From NCBI GenBank assembly GCA_027625915.1, contig JANTQA010000047.1:13888001-13952000 (forward strand): 64,000 bases of DNA, read 5' to 3'. The notes below the pieces were generated by a model. The model worked only from the letters and a program-made list of their open reading frames with translations, did no database searches and had not been told where the DNA came from. The stretch is from Anaeramoeba flamelloides. Its lineage: Eukaryota; Metamonada; Anaeramoebidae. Position 1 is the stretch's first letter, and each line of letters starts with the position of its first letter. Shown one piece after another: positions 1 to 12,300 of this stretch. A program made the position numbers and the translations under genes.

Positions 1-31
1 ACAACAACAACAACAATAATAATAATAATAG

Positions 32-1867
32 ATACCCGATAAAGATGTTGAAGTTGGATTATCACCAGGATTGGAAAAAATGAAAAGTGGATTATCTCAA
101 TTGGATTTATCTCATTGTAATCTTTCAGGAAAATCAATTGCAAAAATTTTCCAATCATTAGGCAAAAATAAAAAGCATTTGGATCTTCGTTATTTAAATT
201 TATCTGGAAATAATTTCTCACGCGTAAATACAATTAATTTTTTTTTTATTTTTTCAAAGTACTTTTAAAAAAGTTTGATCAAAAAATTTTTTAATCTAGC
301 CCTCAAAATAACCCATTCAAAGTTTGGTGACTATTTTATAGATACTTTTGAAAACCTTTTTGTTACACTTTTTTAAAATGAAAATATCTTTTTTTTTTTT
401 TTTTCTCTTTTTCATAAATTAACTAAATAAAATAATAATTAATAACAATAATCATTTAATAAAAATTTAATAATTAAATAAAATAATTTCAAATTTCCTA
501 TAATACATACATAATACATACACACATAATACATACATACACAATACATGTATACATACACACATAAATACATAAATACATATTCGCGTATATAAAAATA
601 GCAAGGGTCTGAAGGATTTCAAAAATGGGCAAAAAAAACTGGAAAAAAAAACCAAACAATAATGTTTGATTTTTGTAATGCCTCAGTTGATATTAAAGTT
701 GTTTGCCAAGCAATTGCAGAAAATTTATCAAAGTCAAAACTAAAATATTTAAATCTATCTGGTAATGAATTTAGTAAAACTCATTATATTAATGTAGCCA
801 CGATGTGTCATGAATCTCAAACGCTTACAGAATTAGATTTATCAAAAACGGGATTAAAATCAGAGCCGATCTTTAATATCTTTAATGAAATCTTGGGTAA
901 TTCGAAGATCTCCAATTTCATTCTTAATTTATCAGGGAATAATATTGGGCCTAAAGGAGCCATTCGCTTAGCAGAAGCATTCATGAATAATGGCGAAAGT
1001 TGTAGCATGGAGGAACTAATTCTTGATGATTGTAAATTAAATGTTGATGGGATTGTCACCTTATGTGGAGTTGATGCACTTTTAAGATCCAAATCTTTAA
1101 AGCGTGTCTCACTTTCTAGGAATATCCAAAAGGGGAAAAAAGTGAAAAATGCAATCGAACCACTTTCAAGATTGTTTGGTTTGCAAACCTTAGAATATTT
1201 AAGAATTAGGGGGGATGAAAAAAACCATCTAGGCGGGGATATCATTGGATGCTGGGAGAAATTATCAGAAAATACTTCAATAAAGGGCATCGATATCCAG
1301 GGCAATTATATGGGGCAAACAGCTTTAAAAAAGCTTTTTGAAGCCATCACGAACGAAGAGAGCAGTTTGGAAACCTTTAGATTCGACAAAAATGAAAATA
1401 ATTTGAACTCCCTCCAAGAATTTTCTTGGGTTTTCAAAAAGCCTTCCAAATTGTGTGACGTCATTTTCCCAAAAGAAGATGTTGAAAACTTTTTAAAATC
1501 CATTTCAAAACGTGAAAAAAAAGAACTCAAAAATAAAATTAAAGAACTGAAACAAAAAATTATGAACGGAAAGGAAGTTAACCAACAAAATTTAAAAAAA
1601 AATCCTATTTCGATCACCAGCGATTTTATCGAAATTACTTCAAAAGATATGAGATTTTTCCATCAAACCCAGCTTGCTCAAAAATTGAAATATAACATCG
1701 CCACAAATGGAACTAGGAATGAAAACGAAAATGAAAAAGAATCGTCGTCAATTAGCCAAGAAGAAAGTTCTGAAGAATCAGAAAGTTTAGAAGGATCAGA
1801 TTTTGATCTCGAGGTTCCCAATGAATTGCCTGAAAACCTCCCAACTCCAGATGAAGACGAAGATTAA
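32..1867 (+). CDS. CARMIL-like leucine-rich repeat protein, 5' end outside the window
   Basis: The visible exons are 32-223 and 602-1867, joined in phase 0 across a GT-AG intron; an acceptor AG at 30-31 shows that earlier exons lie off the window. The product has ribonuclease-inhibitor-type LRRs (repeated LNLSGN and LDLS motifs), then a helical segment with an FPKED motif, a lysine-rich helix and an acidic Ser/Glu tail ending in TAA. The order of LRR array, FP..D motif and helix resembles the LRR block of CARMIL/LRRC16 proteins, which bind capping protein and regulate actin assembly. Reading through the splice gives SGNNFSRQGSEGF, a typical CARMIL inter-repeat spacing, which supports the junction. 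The tail is short and I see no capping-protein-interaction motif, so capping-protein binding should not be assumed. It could instead be another long-LRR family. Sure of LRR, moderately sure of CARMIL. Confidence 0.75.
224..601 (+). other. Intron of the LRR gene
   Basis: The donor is GTAAAT after codon CGC and the acceptor is AATAG before CAAGGG. Both flanking exons are in phase 0 and the LRR reading continues cleanly. A later AG at 685-686 would give the wrong phase. The intron holds a T-rich tract and an ATAC microsatellite. Confidence 0.8.
497..585. repeat. Imperfect (ATAC)n microsatellite in the LRR intron
   Basis: About 90 bases of ATAC/ACAC/ATAA units are read directly from the sequence, between the LRR exons. 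Confidence 0.85.
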
Positions 1868-4800
1868 AATTTCTGATCTTTTTTTTTTTTTTATTTTTTA
1901 TTTTTTATTTATTTTTATTTTTTATTTTTGATATTCAATTCTTATAGTTGGATGTATTAATTAATCGATTTATTTTATTTTAAACATTTTTTTATTCTAT
2001 TTTTATCAATATTTACAATTTATTATAATAATTCGTGATTTATTTTCTTTTTTTTTCTTTTTTTCTTCATACTTTGTTGTCTTGGTTTTATTTTTCAAAA
2101 CAAAATTAATAACAAAAAATTTTTTTCTGAAAATTAAGTTATTTCCAAAAAAGAAGTGAAAATTATATTCGGAAATATCTTTATTATACTCAATTCCGAT
2201 CGTAATAAAACCATTTAAATATCCAAAATTGTAATTAAACATTGATTAATTCTTCATATTTAAACAATCTGGTTGTTAGTCTGGTATTACTTTAATTAAA
2301 GATATCAAAAGTTACTGAAATTTTTTTTTTTGATGATATTTTTTCAAGGTGTGAAAATTGGTGATTATTTTTTTCATTTTGATTTAATAATTGTTTTACA
2401 AAAAGGGATGTAATCTTGATAAAAATTCCAATGAATAGAAAATTGTGTAACTGAGTTATATAGCTAAAAAATCATTTTCCATCTTATTATATTGTACCCT
2501 TTTTTATTCAATTTGGTAGTGTATTGTTTTGTCTAGAAAAAAGTATTTATTTTTTTTTTCATTTTTTGGGGATATTTTATTAAAGAAATTTCAAAAATAT
2601 TCACAAAATGTGTTGATCAACCAGTAATCATATTTTAGTTAATTTTGTATTAACAATTGATAAAAAAAGAAGACAATTTCAGTAATTATGTATCACCTGA
2701 AATAATAAATTGAAAAAAAAAAAAAAAGATATTCTTTTTTTATTTTTTATTGATGAGGAAGTGTAAATTACACTCTGAGTGCCCTTTTACTTAAATTCCC
2801 TTTTAGAAATTTAAGCGTAAAATTATCGATTCTACAATTATTAATTAATGAAAATAATTTTCAGTTGTCTTGACTTAAAATTATTTCAGTATATTTTAAT
2901 TCTTTTAATTTGTTTAAAAATATCAATCTATTTTTTCTATAGGAAGGACACACCAATAAAAAGTGATCAATATTTTCTATTATCTCTTTGTGTTAATATT
3001 TTAAATATAAAGGACCAAAGTTTATTGTGTTTTTATTCATTACATAGTAGTATCTATTTAAGCAGTTAGTCAATGTTCTGAATTTTAGAATTGTTGAGTT
3101 TGATGGATAACATAAGTATTTTTGATTAATAATTTTTTTTTTTTGATTTTTAATTATTTGAAAATATTCTTGTAATTTCCAACTCGTAGAATTCAACAAC
3201 TCTGTATAATTATAATTATAAATTTCTTTTTTTAGAAGTTTTAGATTCTTTGAATTCCAATTAATTTTATTGTTAATTCTTTGGTTAAATTATATTCTTT
3301 TATTCAGATAAGGTAGCGATAAATTTTTTAATTTAATTTTAAATTTGAATTTCTTGTTATTAATTGAAATTAACAAATTTTCGAATTAAATTCTGTTTTA
3401 TAAATAAGAACTGGTGTATTTCGGTTTATTTTACAAATTTCGGTAATAAATGTGTTAATCCAGGAATTTAAATAATTTAGGGTTGCAATTTATCGTTATA
3501 AATTTCAAAAAAATCGATATTATTTTGAATTCAAGAAGAACTAATCTTTAAATCTTATAATTTAGACATAAACTATATATAGTATATCGAAAGACAGGAT
3601 ATTTTTAAAAATTAAAAAAAAATGAAAAAAAAGCTGTTAAAAGTGAATAACAAAATTTGAAAGGAGTATTATAGATTTTTTATTATTGTACCTTGATTGG
3701 TAAGGTGTTAAATATAAGATTTTTTACTAATAAATATTTTCAATGTAAAAGACATTTAATTGTCTCAATTTTAAAATTTTTATTTGTCTTTTTGAAGATC
3801 TTTTTTTTTTTTTGCACATAATTTTTAAACTTTGTCTTTTTAAAAAAAGAAAAAGAAAAGGAAAATACCTGAAAAAAATGAAAATAAAAATGAAAAAAAG
3901 AAGAAAAAGATGAAATCGAAAAAGGATTTAAAAAAAAATGAAAAAAAATTTTTAAAAAATCTAAACAAAAAGAATTATAAAAATTTTAAAATAAACAAAA
4001 CAAAAAGTTAATGTAATTCGAAAAAAAAAAAATTTTATTTGACTTGAATAAGGGATAAAACCATATAAAATTTCTTCCAATAACATTATAAAGAGTCAAA
4101 ATTTTTAAAAAAATGCTTATAAGTTCTTTACAAAGGAGATTATTTAAGAGATATAAAAATAAATGTATTTGTAACATTTTGAATATATCTTACATTCTTT
4201 TCAATAAAAAATTTAATACCTATAGTATTATTTCTATTTGTCTTGGAAATATATTTAAAATTCAGAGTAATTTTTCAAACAAAAAGACATTAATATCCTT
4301 ATTTTGTCAAAAAGGGAGAAAATTAAAATTTATATTGATCTATTCAGAAAATAAGTCAAAAAGTAATTATAGTGTAAAAATATATTTCAATATTAATTTT
4401 ATGTTATGATGATTTTAAAAAAATTTTCTTTGTTCTAAAAATATGAAAAATGTCATGAATTGAATTATTTACTTATTAGTTATTAAAAATGACTTTAAAT
4501 CGGTTATATAACAAATTTTTTACTTTTTTTTTTTTTTCGATTTTTGTTTTTAGAATTTGTAAACTATCGTTATTTATTAATTTTGGTTCATTTTTCTTCA
4601 AAAAAAATTTAGTTTTTTTTATATTAGATTATCAATTTTTTTTTTACAAAAAGAATATTTTCAAATATTTTAGAAGGTAGTAAAACAAATTTACAAAAGA
4701 AAATCAAAAAAAAAAAAAAAAACACTATTAAGTGGTTAACCATAGTATTGTTCCACGATAATAGAAATGAGTTGGAATTGATTTTAAAATATTTCATTTC

Positions 4801-5389
4801 TAAAAGTTTAAATGGCTTTAAAAATCCAGTTAAATGATCCCAGCTCTTAAATGAAATATATATGTTTAATTTGTTTGAATAGATATCAGTATTAAGTTAA
4901 TTTTGTAAAAATTCAAATTTGAAATCATTTTTGTCAATTTTATATTTTTTTCGATTTTTTTTTGACATGTAATTCAGTTAAAAATTATAATTTGTTCTAA
5001 AATCTAGATTCTCAAAGTAAAAACATGTTTTTCTAAGGTTTTTATAAATAAGAAAAAAAAAATTAGTAAAATCTTATTGATTTTCATTAGGGTTTTTCTT
5101 TGATTCTCATTTTAAGATTAAAATTTAATTTTTTTTTTTTTTTTTTAATTGGATATCTATGAATTTTAATTTTCAAAATTTTAAGAAAATATATCAAGTG
5201 GTTGGGTTTACTTAATTTAGATACCATCTATTTTTTGGTTTGTATTATACTACTTTGATGGTTTAAAGACAATTATTATAAATATTTTACTTTTTTACTT
5301 TGAGCGAATACTTTGTGAGAAAACATGTTTCTAGAAATCTTATTGAATAATAAATTTGATGGTTTTTTTTGCTTAGTATCACAATTATA
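1868..5389. other. Gene-free AT-rich stretch
   Basis: T-rich DNA follows the LRR stop codon, then one dispersed repeat (2275-2590). The open frames here are short, strongly biased to AT-rich codons and lack recognisable motifs. I see no gene. Confidence 0.6.
2275..2590 (+). repeat. Dispersed repeat H, copy 1
   Basis: It is similar over about 310 bases, in the same orientation, to 17020-17315. Shared landmarks are GGTGT(G/A)AAAATTGGTG near the start, TTGTACCCTTT in the middle and CATTTTTTGG near the end. Family unknown. Confidence 0.65.
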
Positions 5390-5890
5390 AATTATTTTTA
5401 TTGTTTTTTTTTAATTCCTTTTCCCAATCTAAAGATCCAAAAAAATACAATATCATTCCTGTATTTAGTAAAATTAATCTTAACAACCTTCAAATAGAAC
5501 TATTTTTTCTTTTTTTAATTTCAATATTTGTTTAATAAGGATTCCTATAATAACGTAGATATTGATTTGTTTCTTTTCTTTTTATAAAGTTAATTGTAGT
5601 ACCATTATACAATACGAATATTTCAAAAATAATTTGTCAAAAGAATCTATTGGTGAAGTATTTAAAATTGTTAAAACAATTGAATTTTTAAGTATATTAA
5701 TCTATATTTTGACACAAATTGAAGAAAGTTATATATCGGCTCCCAAGTCTTAATATTGATAATTTAACCCAAATATTTGTTGCAATATCAACTTTTTTCT
5801 AAAAATATTTAATTATTTTACTAAAAAAGAATATTTTTTGAGTGATTAAATTGACTTTTTTGTTTTATTTTTCTAATCACTTTTTTGGAA
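5390..5890 (+). repeat. Dispersed repeat K, copy 3
   Basis: The segment from TTTTATAAAGTTAATTGTA through AATTTGTCAAAAGAATCTAT matches copies at 20000-21250 and, inverted, 16000-16815. The part before it matches 36100-36230 and 40250-40370. Any reading frame here belongs to the repeat, not to a host gene. Confidence 0.6.
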
Positions 5891-6097
5891 TATTTAAATT
5901 ATAGTGAATCAATATGATTTTTATCAATAACAACAGACTTGAATTTAAAGATTACTTATTGGAAGACATTGAACTCTTAAAAAAAAAGATTTTTTAAAAT
6001 GATCAAAGTCAAATTATCCCAAGAATAAAATATGGGTGATTAACTTCAAATAAAATATTTGAGAAAAAAGAAAAAGTTGAAGAAATAAAATAACAGA

Positions 6098-6947
6098 TTT
6101 GAAAAAAAAAAATTAAGAAAACTTAAAAAAAGGTATTTCGAAAAAAGAAATTAAGCAAAAAATTCAGGTCTTGGATTGACTATTGGTGAAAAAATCGAAA
6201 AACCCAAGATTTAAAGTTTCAACACAAATCTTAATTGGGAATATTTCTGAAAATGAAAAGTAAAAACTATTAAGAAAAGAAAAAATAAATCATTAGAGAC
6301 AAAAGGCTATATTCAGAACAACAACAATACATATAGTACTATCTTTTAGTCTGGTTTTTTTTTTTTTTTGATAGATTATCCTTAAAAATTTATTCAAAAA
6401 ATAGACTTTTTTCAAGATCTCTAAAAATTCTCACAATTTTTTGCTAAAAAGTACTGTTAATTGCAAAATAAAAAGATCAAAATTTTCATTTAGCTTTCGA
6501 AAAAAAATACACCTCTCAAAAATTAATATAAAACATCTAAGCTCCCCCAATCCTATAAAAGGTCAAATGAATAATTTAAACTTCTTTTCTGAATAAAAAA
6601 TTTGAAATTTTAGATGATTTATTAAATCTTTTTTTAGAAAGCTGAATGAAAATATTGTTCCATTTATTTTACAACAAATAGTAGATTTAAATTGTGTTGG
6701 TTGGTTTAATTGAAAATATTATCATTAATTAGACTTTGAAGTTAATTTGGATCCTCGGTATATATGATTTTTGAAATTTATTTTAGGTTAGAGAAAGATT
6801 ACCAATGAACAATCGTGTTGAAACTTATTTCTTGGCTTTTTCCATTTTTTCACAAATAGTCAATCCAATACCTGAATTTTTTCCTTAATTCCTTTTTTCG
6901 AAATACCCTTTTTTAAGTTTTCTTAATTTTTTTTTTTTTTTCGATAT
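6098..6947. mobile_element. B-superfamily MITE with about 150 bp terminal inverted repeats (B6)
   Basis: The left arm (about 6098-6250) and the inverted right arm (about 6785-6947) match almost base for base over about 150 bases; both arms carry GGTATTTCGAAAAAAG and ATTCAGGT(C/A)TTGGATTGAC. The inner part resembles the B core (TTAATTGGGAATATTTCTGAA). A second MITE (6452-6683) sits inside it. Its right end lies about 100 bases before the Ras start codon. Confidence 0.8.
6452..6683. mobile_element. MITE D, copy 1, nested in B6
   Basis: Terminal inverted repeats of about 50 bases begin TACTGTTAATTGCAAAATAA on the left and TACTATTTGTTGTAAAATAA on the inverted right. A second copy lies at 29152-29375. 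Other B elements carry the unoccupied site AAAGTAGATTTAAA, so the element inserted at TA and duplicated it. Confidence 0.85.
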
Positions 6948-7050
6948 CTTTCGAGTCTAGATTTTCTGAAAAAAAAAACAATAATTTTTTGTCAAAAAGG
7001 AATCATTTTCTTCTGAATTAATTTTTCTTTTAATAACAAGCTGATTAAAA

Positions 7051-7748
7051 ATGACTGAATACAAAATTGTTGTTGTTGGTGGTGGTGGTGTTGGTAAATC
7101 TGCTTTAACAATTCAGTTGGTACAAAACCATTTTGTTGATGTTTATGGTAACGAGAAATTCATCAAACAATTTTTTTCCTCCTAATATCCACTTTCTTAT
7201 TTTTTAATTAAAAGTTTTTTTTCATTCCTTTTTGATTTTATCAAAATTAAAAAAAAATCAAAAAAAAAAAAATAGATCCAACGATCGAAGACTCATACAG
7301 AAGACAAGTTGTGATTGATGAAGAAACATGTTTGTTAGATATTCTTGATACTGCGGGCCAAGAAGAATACTCTGCAATGAGAGATTCCTACATGAGGGAA
7401 GGAGAAGGCTTTTTAGTTGTGTATGCAATCAACTCAAGAAACTCCTTTGATGAAGTTTCCAGCTTTCGAGAGCAAATCACACAAGCTAAGGACTCTGATG
7501 AAGTTCCAATGATGATCGTAGGAAACAAAAACGATCTTGAAAATGAAAGACAAGTTTCCCAAGGAGAAGGAACAGACTTGGCAAAAAGTTTCAACTCCCC
7601 ATTTATTGAAACGTCTGCAAAGACAAGAACAAATGTTGAAGAATCCTTCTTTGGGTTGGTTCGAGAAATTCGAAAAGTGAAATTTGGCACACAAAAAGAC
7701 AACAACACAACAACTAAAAAGAAAAAGAAATGGTGTTTAGTGATGTAA
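7051..7748 (+). CDS. ras: Ras-family small GTPase (K-Ras-like)
   Basis: Exons 7051-7147 and 7276-7748 encode 189 aa, the length of human Ras. The start is the ATG at 7051, in an A-rich context. All G-motifs are present: P-loop GGGGVGKS (residues 10-17, Gly at 12 and 13), switch [10 protein letters not shown] (32-40) formed across the splice, DTAGQEEY with the catalytic Gln at 61, NKND for guanine recognition, and the SAK motif. The hypervariable tail is polylysine followed by CLVM, a CAAX box expected to be farnesylated; the lysine cluster should give plasma-membrane binding as in K-Ras4B. Nothing is missing, so it should be a working GTP/GDP switch. A MITE ends about 100 bases upstream and a repeat begins about 175 bases downstream, so the gene's own flanks are very short. 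Confidence 0.97.
7148..7275 (+). other. Intron of ras, 128 bp, phase 1
   Basis: The donor is GTAACG after TATG and the acceptor is AATAG before ATCCAACG. The split codon restores Asp33 of the effector loop. The intron lacks a strong pyrimidine tract before the acceptor; it is A-rich there. Confidence 0.93.
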
Positions 7749-7924
7749 AAAGGATAACCGACATGTCACGCAAAAGAAACAGAAAAAATTCAAATACTAG
7801 TGTGGACTAACCAAATTGGATTACCTCAATTAAAACTTTTTTTTTATTTTTCTTTTGAATGTTTTTTGACTTTTCACCATCATGATTAAATTTTTTATCA
7901 AAAAAAAAAATCAAACATTTGCTA

Positions 7925-8430
7925 ATTTTTCACTTTTTGATAACTTCTCTTCTAATAAACACTATTGACTAATAAAAGATCTTGGATCAAAAAATTATTT
8001 TTCGAGACATTTAATAATTTAAGTAGGAAAATCCAATTTTCCAGGTTACATTAAGATTTTTTTTCAAATTAATTGTGAACAATTTGAATATAATTTTTTT
8101 TCACAGTTAAGTGGTTCTAGTAATCTATATTAAAAGGATTTCAAATCTGATAAATATCTTTCAAATGGGAATCATTTATTTTGAATATTAAAGAATTATA
8201 TATTGATTTAAATTGAAAAAAATATTTTTTTGATTTTTCGTTAGGTTTTTTTCTTATTTTTGAAAGAAACAGAAAATTTAAGAAATTTTCGGTTTATTTC
8301 AAAAAGTAAAGAAAAAAAAAAACGCCGTTTTATTTTCGAGGATTTCCAAGAATTGAACAAAATCTTTGATTTTTCTCCATTCTTTTTAATTCTGGAAAAG
8401 TTGGGTACTTGACGGCACTCTACGGACACG
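7925..8430 (-). repeat. Repeat I, copy 1 (inverted)
   Basis: Read on the minus strand it matches 36745-37260 and 60885-61860. Shared features are a TTAGGTTTT segment, a hairpin around TTTGATTTT, and a distal part with AAGTTATTAAAAAGTG and a conserved AT-rich block. Confidence 0.65.
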
Positions 8431-8790
8431 GCAATAATTATCAGAAGGATTTTTTTTTTCTATTTCAGTTTTATTAGATTAGTACCACAATTTCAAAAGT
8501 ATTCGTTTTTATCTTTTCCTCAGAAAATATCTCCAAGTTGAATTATGATAAATTTGAATCGAGCTTGAAAAATTTTTGATTTAAAAAATACCCTTTTTTC
8601 TAGACTAGAGACTTTTAAAAAGTTAGTTATACTAACAACAATATTACAATACCTTCAAGAATTTGAAGTTCTGCAATTTTAATTATATTATAAATAAACT
8701 AATTATTCATGATGAAAGGGTCATGAAAGTAGAAATTTTTGTCAAACAAATTTTTTTTCAATTATTAATTTTTTCAAACTAGTGTTTTCG

Positions 8791-8967
8791 TAAGGGACTA
8801 GATTCTATTGTTTTTTTTTGAACAATTTCTAAACAAGGATTCCTTATCTAGTAATATGTTTAATATTGAAAAAAAACAAGTGTTTTCCAAATCTAAGTAA
8901 TAGGTAAAAAATTTTCTCAATCTCACTTAAATTTAGGCAAAAAAATTTAATAGCGATTATCTCCCTC
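8791..8967. mobile_element. Small MITE F, copy 1
   Basis: The ends are inverted repeats (AAGGGACTAGATTCTATT on the left, AATAGCGATTATCTCCCTC on the right). A related copy lies at 32137-32310. The interior shares AAGGATTCCTTAT and AAAAAATTTTCTCAATCTC. Confidence 0.7.
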
Positions 8968-9361
8968 ATCCAATATCAACGTTTTGACTTGAATTAACTC
9001 AAATACAACATAAATAAAGTCTTGAATATGAAAACGAAAATCAAAATAATTCAAAATGTTTGAAACAAATTGTAAATTAATCATAGGCTTGTTTTCAAAG
9101 ATTCAAAAAATGAAGATACCCTTATTTAAAAAAAATATTAACGTTTTGAATTAAAAAAATTAATAAAGTGTTCTCCTCAAAGCTAAAAACCAGAATTTAA
9201 AATCTTATTCTAAACTTTATTTTTGTGTTTGTTTTAATAAGAGCCAATTAAAAAAAAATTTAATTCATTTTTCTCTTCATTTGTCTTTACTTTGAATTCT
9301 TCAACTTCCCCCCAAAACACTAACAAAAACCAAAAGAAAAACAAAAAGAAAAAAAAAATAT

Positions 9362-12300
9362 ATGAGTGACAATCCAAAGGATCCTCTGCCTGTTTCAAAT
9401 TTGTGGAGTCTTCAATCGCCAATTGGGACCCAAAATTTATTATCTTTTTTAAAATTTCGAAACAAAAGGAACAGCACAATCCGAACGAGATCACGCTATT
9501 TAAAACAAAAAAACAATGTGGTTGAATTATTAGAAGGGTTGTTTGAACAAAATAAGCATATACTCTCTGCGCTTTCTTGCTTTGAGAGTGAAAGGGAGAA
9601 GATCTTTGAATCATCCCAAAGCATTAAAGCAAAGTGTAATGACTTTCAATTAACATTTATGAATAAAAAAGGCAAGTTTTATCCATTTGGAATCTCCCCA
9701 AACCCCAAGGGACCAACAAACAACCAGATATATTTTACAAACAAAAACAAAAAATCAGGATCAAATCAAAAAACACCAAAAAGAAAAAATAAGCGACTTT
9801 CAAAATCACAACAACAACAAAAGGAAAAAAAAATTTCTTTGAATTTAAATTTTTCTGATATTCAAAAAGTAACAGAGCAACCATTGGAAAGAAATTGTAC
9901 TCCGAAAAGCACCTCAACAAAAAAGCTAGATCAAATTCAAAAGCCGCTTGTTTGCCTTCAAATTGATATTGACTCTGGCGCAGTCTGGAAAAAAAAAGGT
10001 AAAAAGGGAAAAATGTCCTTACTCAATGGTGTCGATCAACCAAATGGTGTGGTTGTTGATCTTGGCTCAGAAGACACCCTCACCAATGAGTCTTATTCCG
10101 AGAAGCACAAAGGAAACCAAAAGAAAAAAAAACATCAAAAAAAAAAGAAGAACAAAAAAAAGCACTCAAGAACATCTTCAAGATCGCTTTCTCCACGTAA
10201 AAGAAGAAATAGGAACAGGGACAGGGATAGCTCCGATTTTGAACAAAACACTTCAGAGGATTTAGGTGGCGAATCAAATGATTCAGATATTGATCCAAAT
10301 GATGTTTGGAAACAAATCGAGCCATATTTTCGAGAATTTGAGAAATCTGATTTTCGGCTGATACAAAATTCGGTAATTTTTTTAATTTTTTGTGTTTATG
10401 GGTATTTTTGTTTTTTGAATAAATTGGATCAAATAGTAATAACAATTTGTTGACCCCATTATTGATTTGTTATAAAAAAAACAAAACAAAACAATGAGTT
10501 TCCTGAACAAATAAATAATTGTTACACAGTAACAATTTAATACAGCCGTTCCAACCCTACCATGAAATCTATGATCAACAGAAAATTCTTTTTCTGTATC
10601 ATACTTGCCTTTTTATGACAGGATTTTATGGTTATATGATAGCCTATTACAAACCGTGAAATTTTAAAATAAAACAAAAATTTCCAATAGAGAAAATATT
10701 AGAATTTGAATTTTTGACGACAAACCTTCTAAAAGATCAACAATTTGGAAAAATTTTCAGGTTTTTGGTGGATCCTTAATTTCTAAAGACCTTAAAATCA
10801 AAAGGCAAGACCATTTTAAAGAAATCATCAAATTCGATCTTCGATCTTTGGAAGCTTTGTTTTGAATTTTTGAATTTGTTTCAAAAACAACAAGATTTTA
10901 ATCTCAGTTTGATTCAAATAAGGAAATTTTTTTAAAAAACCTATGTCAAACTCTAAAATGTATATGATAGTGTATAACCATAGATTTTTTTTTTTTTTTT
11001 GGATTTTTAACTGGGACAAAAAGTCAATTTCTATGTTTGTCAAATTTCATGGTAGGTTTGGAACGGCTGTATTAAATGGGGCTACTGAGGTTTTTGGTAT
11101 ATACAAATGTCAAATAACTTTTAAATACTTTGATCCCTTCTGATTTGTTGATCAACAATATTTTCAATTAGTTTGTCCTTGTATCTTAATAGATATCTTC
11201 ACTAACCTTTACAAGACAGCTTTCTTTGGTTTTTTTTGATCCAATGTATTCCATCCCGGGTACAATTAACCACAGGCCTTTCAAATTTTTTTAACCATTC
11301 ACAAAAAATTTGAAAAAAATTTAAAAAAAATTTGAAAAATGAAATTTCACAAAAGAATAAAAAAGAAAGAAAAATTAATTGTTATATCGCTGAATATGTC
11401 CTTAATAAAATTAAGCACTATTTTTTTCTGATTAATATTTTTCGAAATCTAACCATATAGCTTAATTCAATTAAACACTGTGATAATTTTTTTTAGAATA
11501 AAAACACTCTCAACTTTTGAATATCGAAAATATTTTTTGGAATTAGTGTGCACTTTTTTATTTTTTTTTGAAAAATTGGAGTTGAGAAAAGTTTGAAATC
11601 AAAGAATAAGTAAATATATTAAATTAGAATTCTTTTCCAGAAAGTTTATCCTTTTAGTTTAACTTTTTTTTTATTTTACCATTTAAAACTAAAAAAAACA
11701 TTTGAGGACCAAATTAGTGCCTTTTGTGAAAAGAAAATTCCCATAATTTTGAATTTGTTTTAGTAAATGAGTTAAAACAAGATAGTGTATCTAAAAATAT
11801 ACATAATTTCAAGTTTGAATTCAATGATTTTGGCAAAAAATGTTTTCAAGAAAAAGTTAAATTGAAACTTTATTTATTTTTATTTTTTCATTTAGTTTTT
11901 TTAATTGTATTAATGGAAAGTATTTGATCAGTTTTTAATTTTTAGTGTTTTTTGGGTCGTAGGGACATATATAAACATGATGAAAATAATTATTTATTTT
12001 TGTTTTGATCACCAATATAATATATTTTGAGATACTCTCTTTTTTAAAAAGGATCCACAAAAATTGCAACGTCTTGTAACAAAGAATTCACCAAAATAAT
12101 AAATTTCTGAATTTTGTTAGACCAAAATTTTTGGGACATGATTATAAACAATTTTTCAAAAATGTTGAATAACTTTATAATGCTATTGGAAGAGCTTTTC
12201 TAGAATTTTATCACTATTTCTTTTCAAAAAATTTTTTCAATTTTTAGATCAGAATCTTTTTTTCTAATTTAATCAAATTTTTGTTTCGACAGCTGCTTGA

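Noticed and set aside
817-1617. Long open frames on the minus strand across the LRR exon
   Set aside because: They are opposite-strand images of the LRR exon; the plus strand carries the LRR motifs and the correct splice phase.
7388-7708. Minus-strand frames across ras
   Set aside because: They are shadows of a fully conserved Ras coding sequence.
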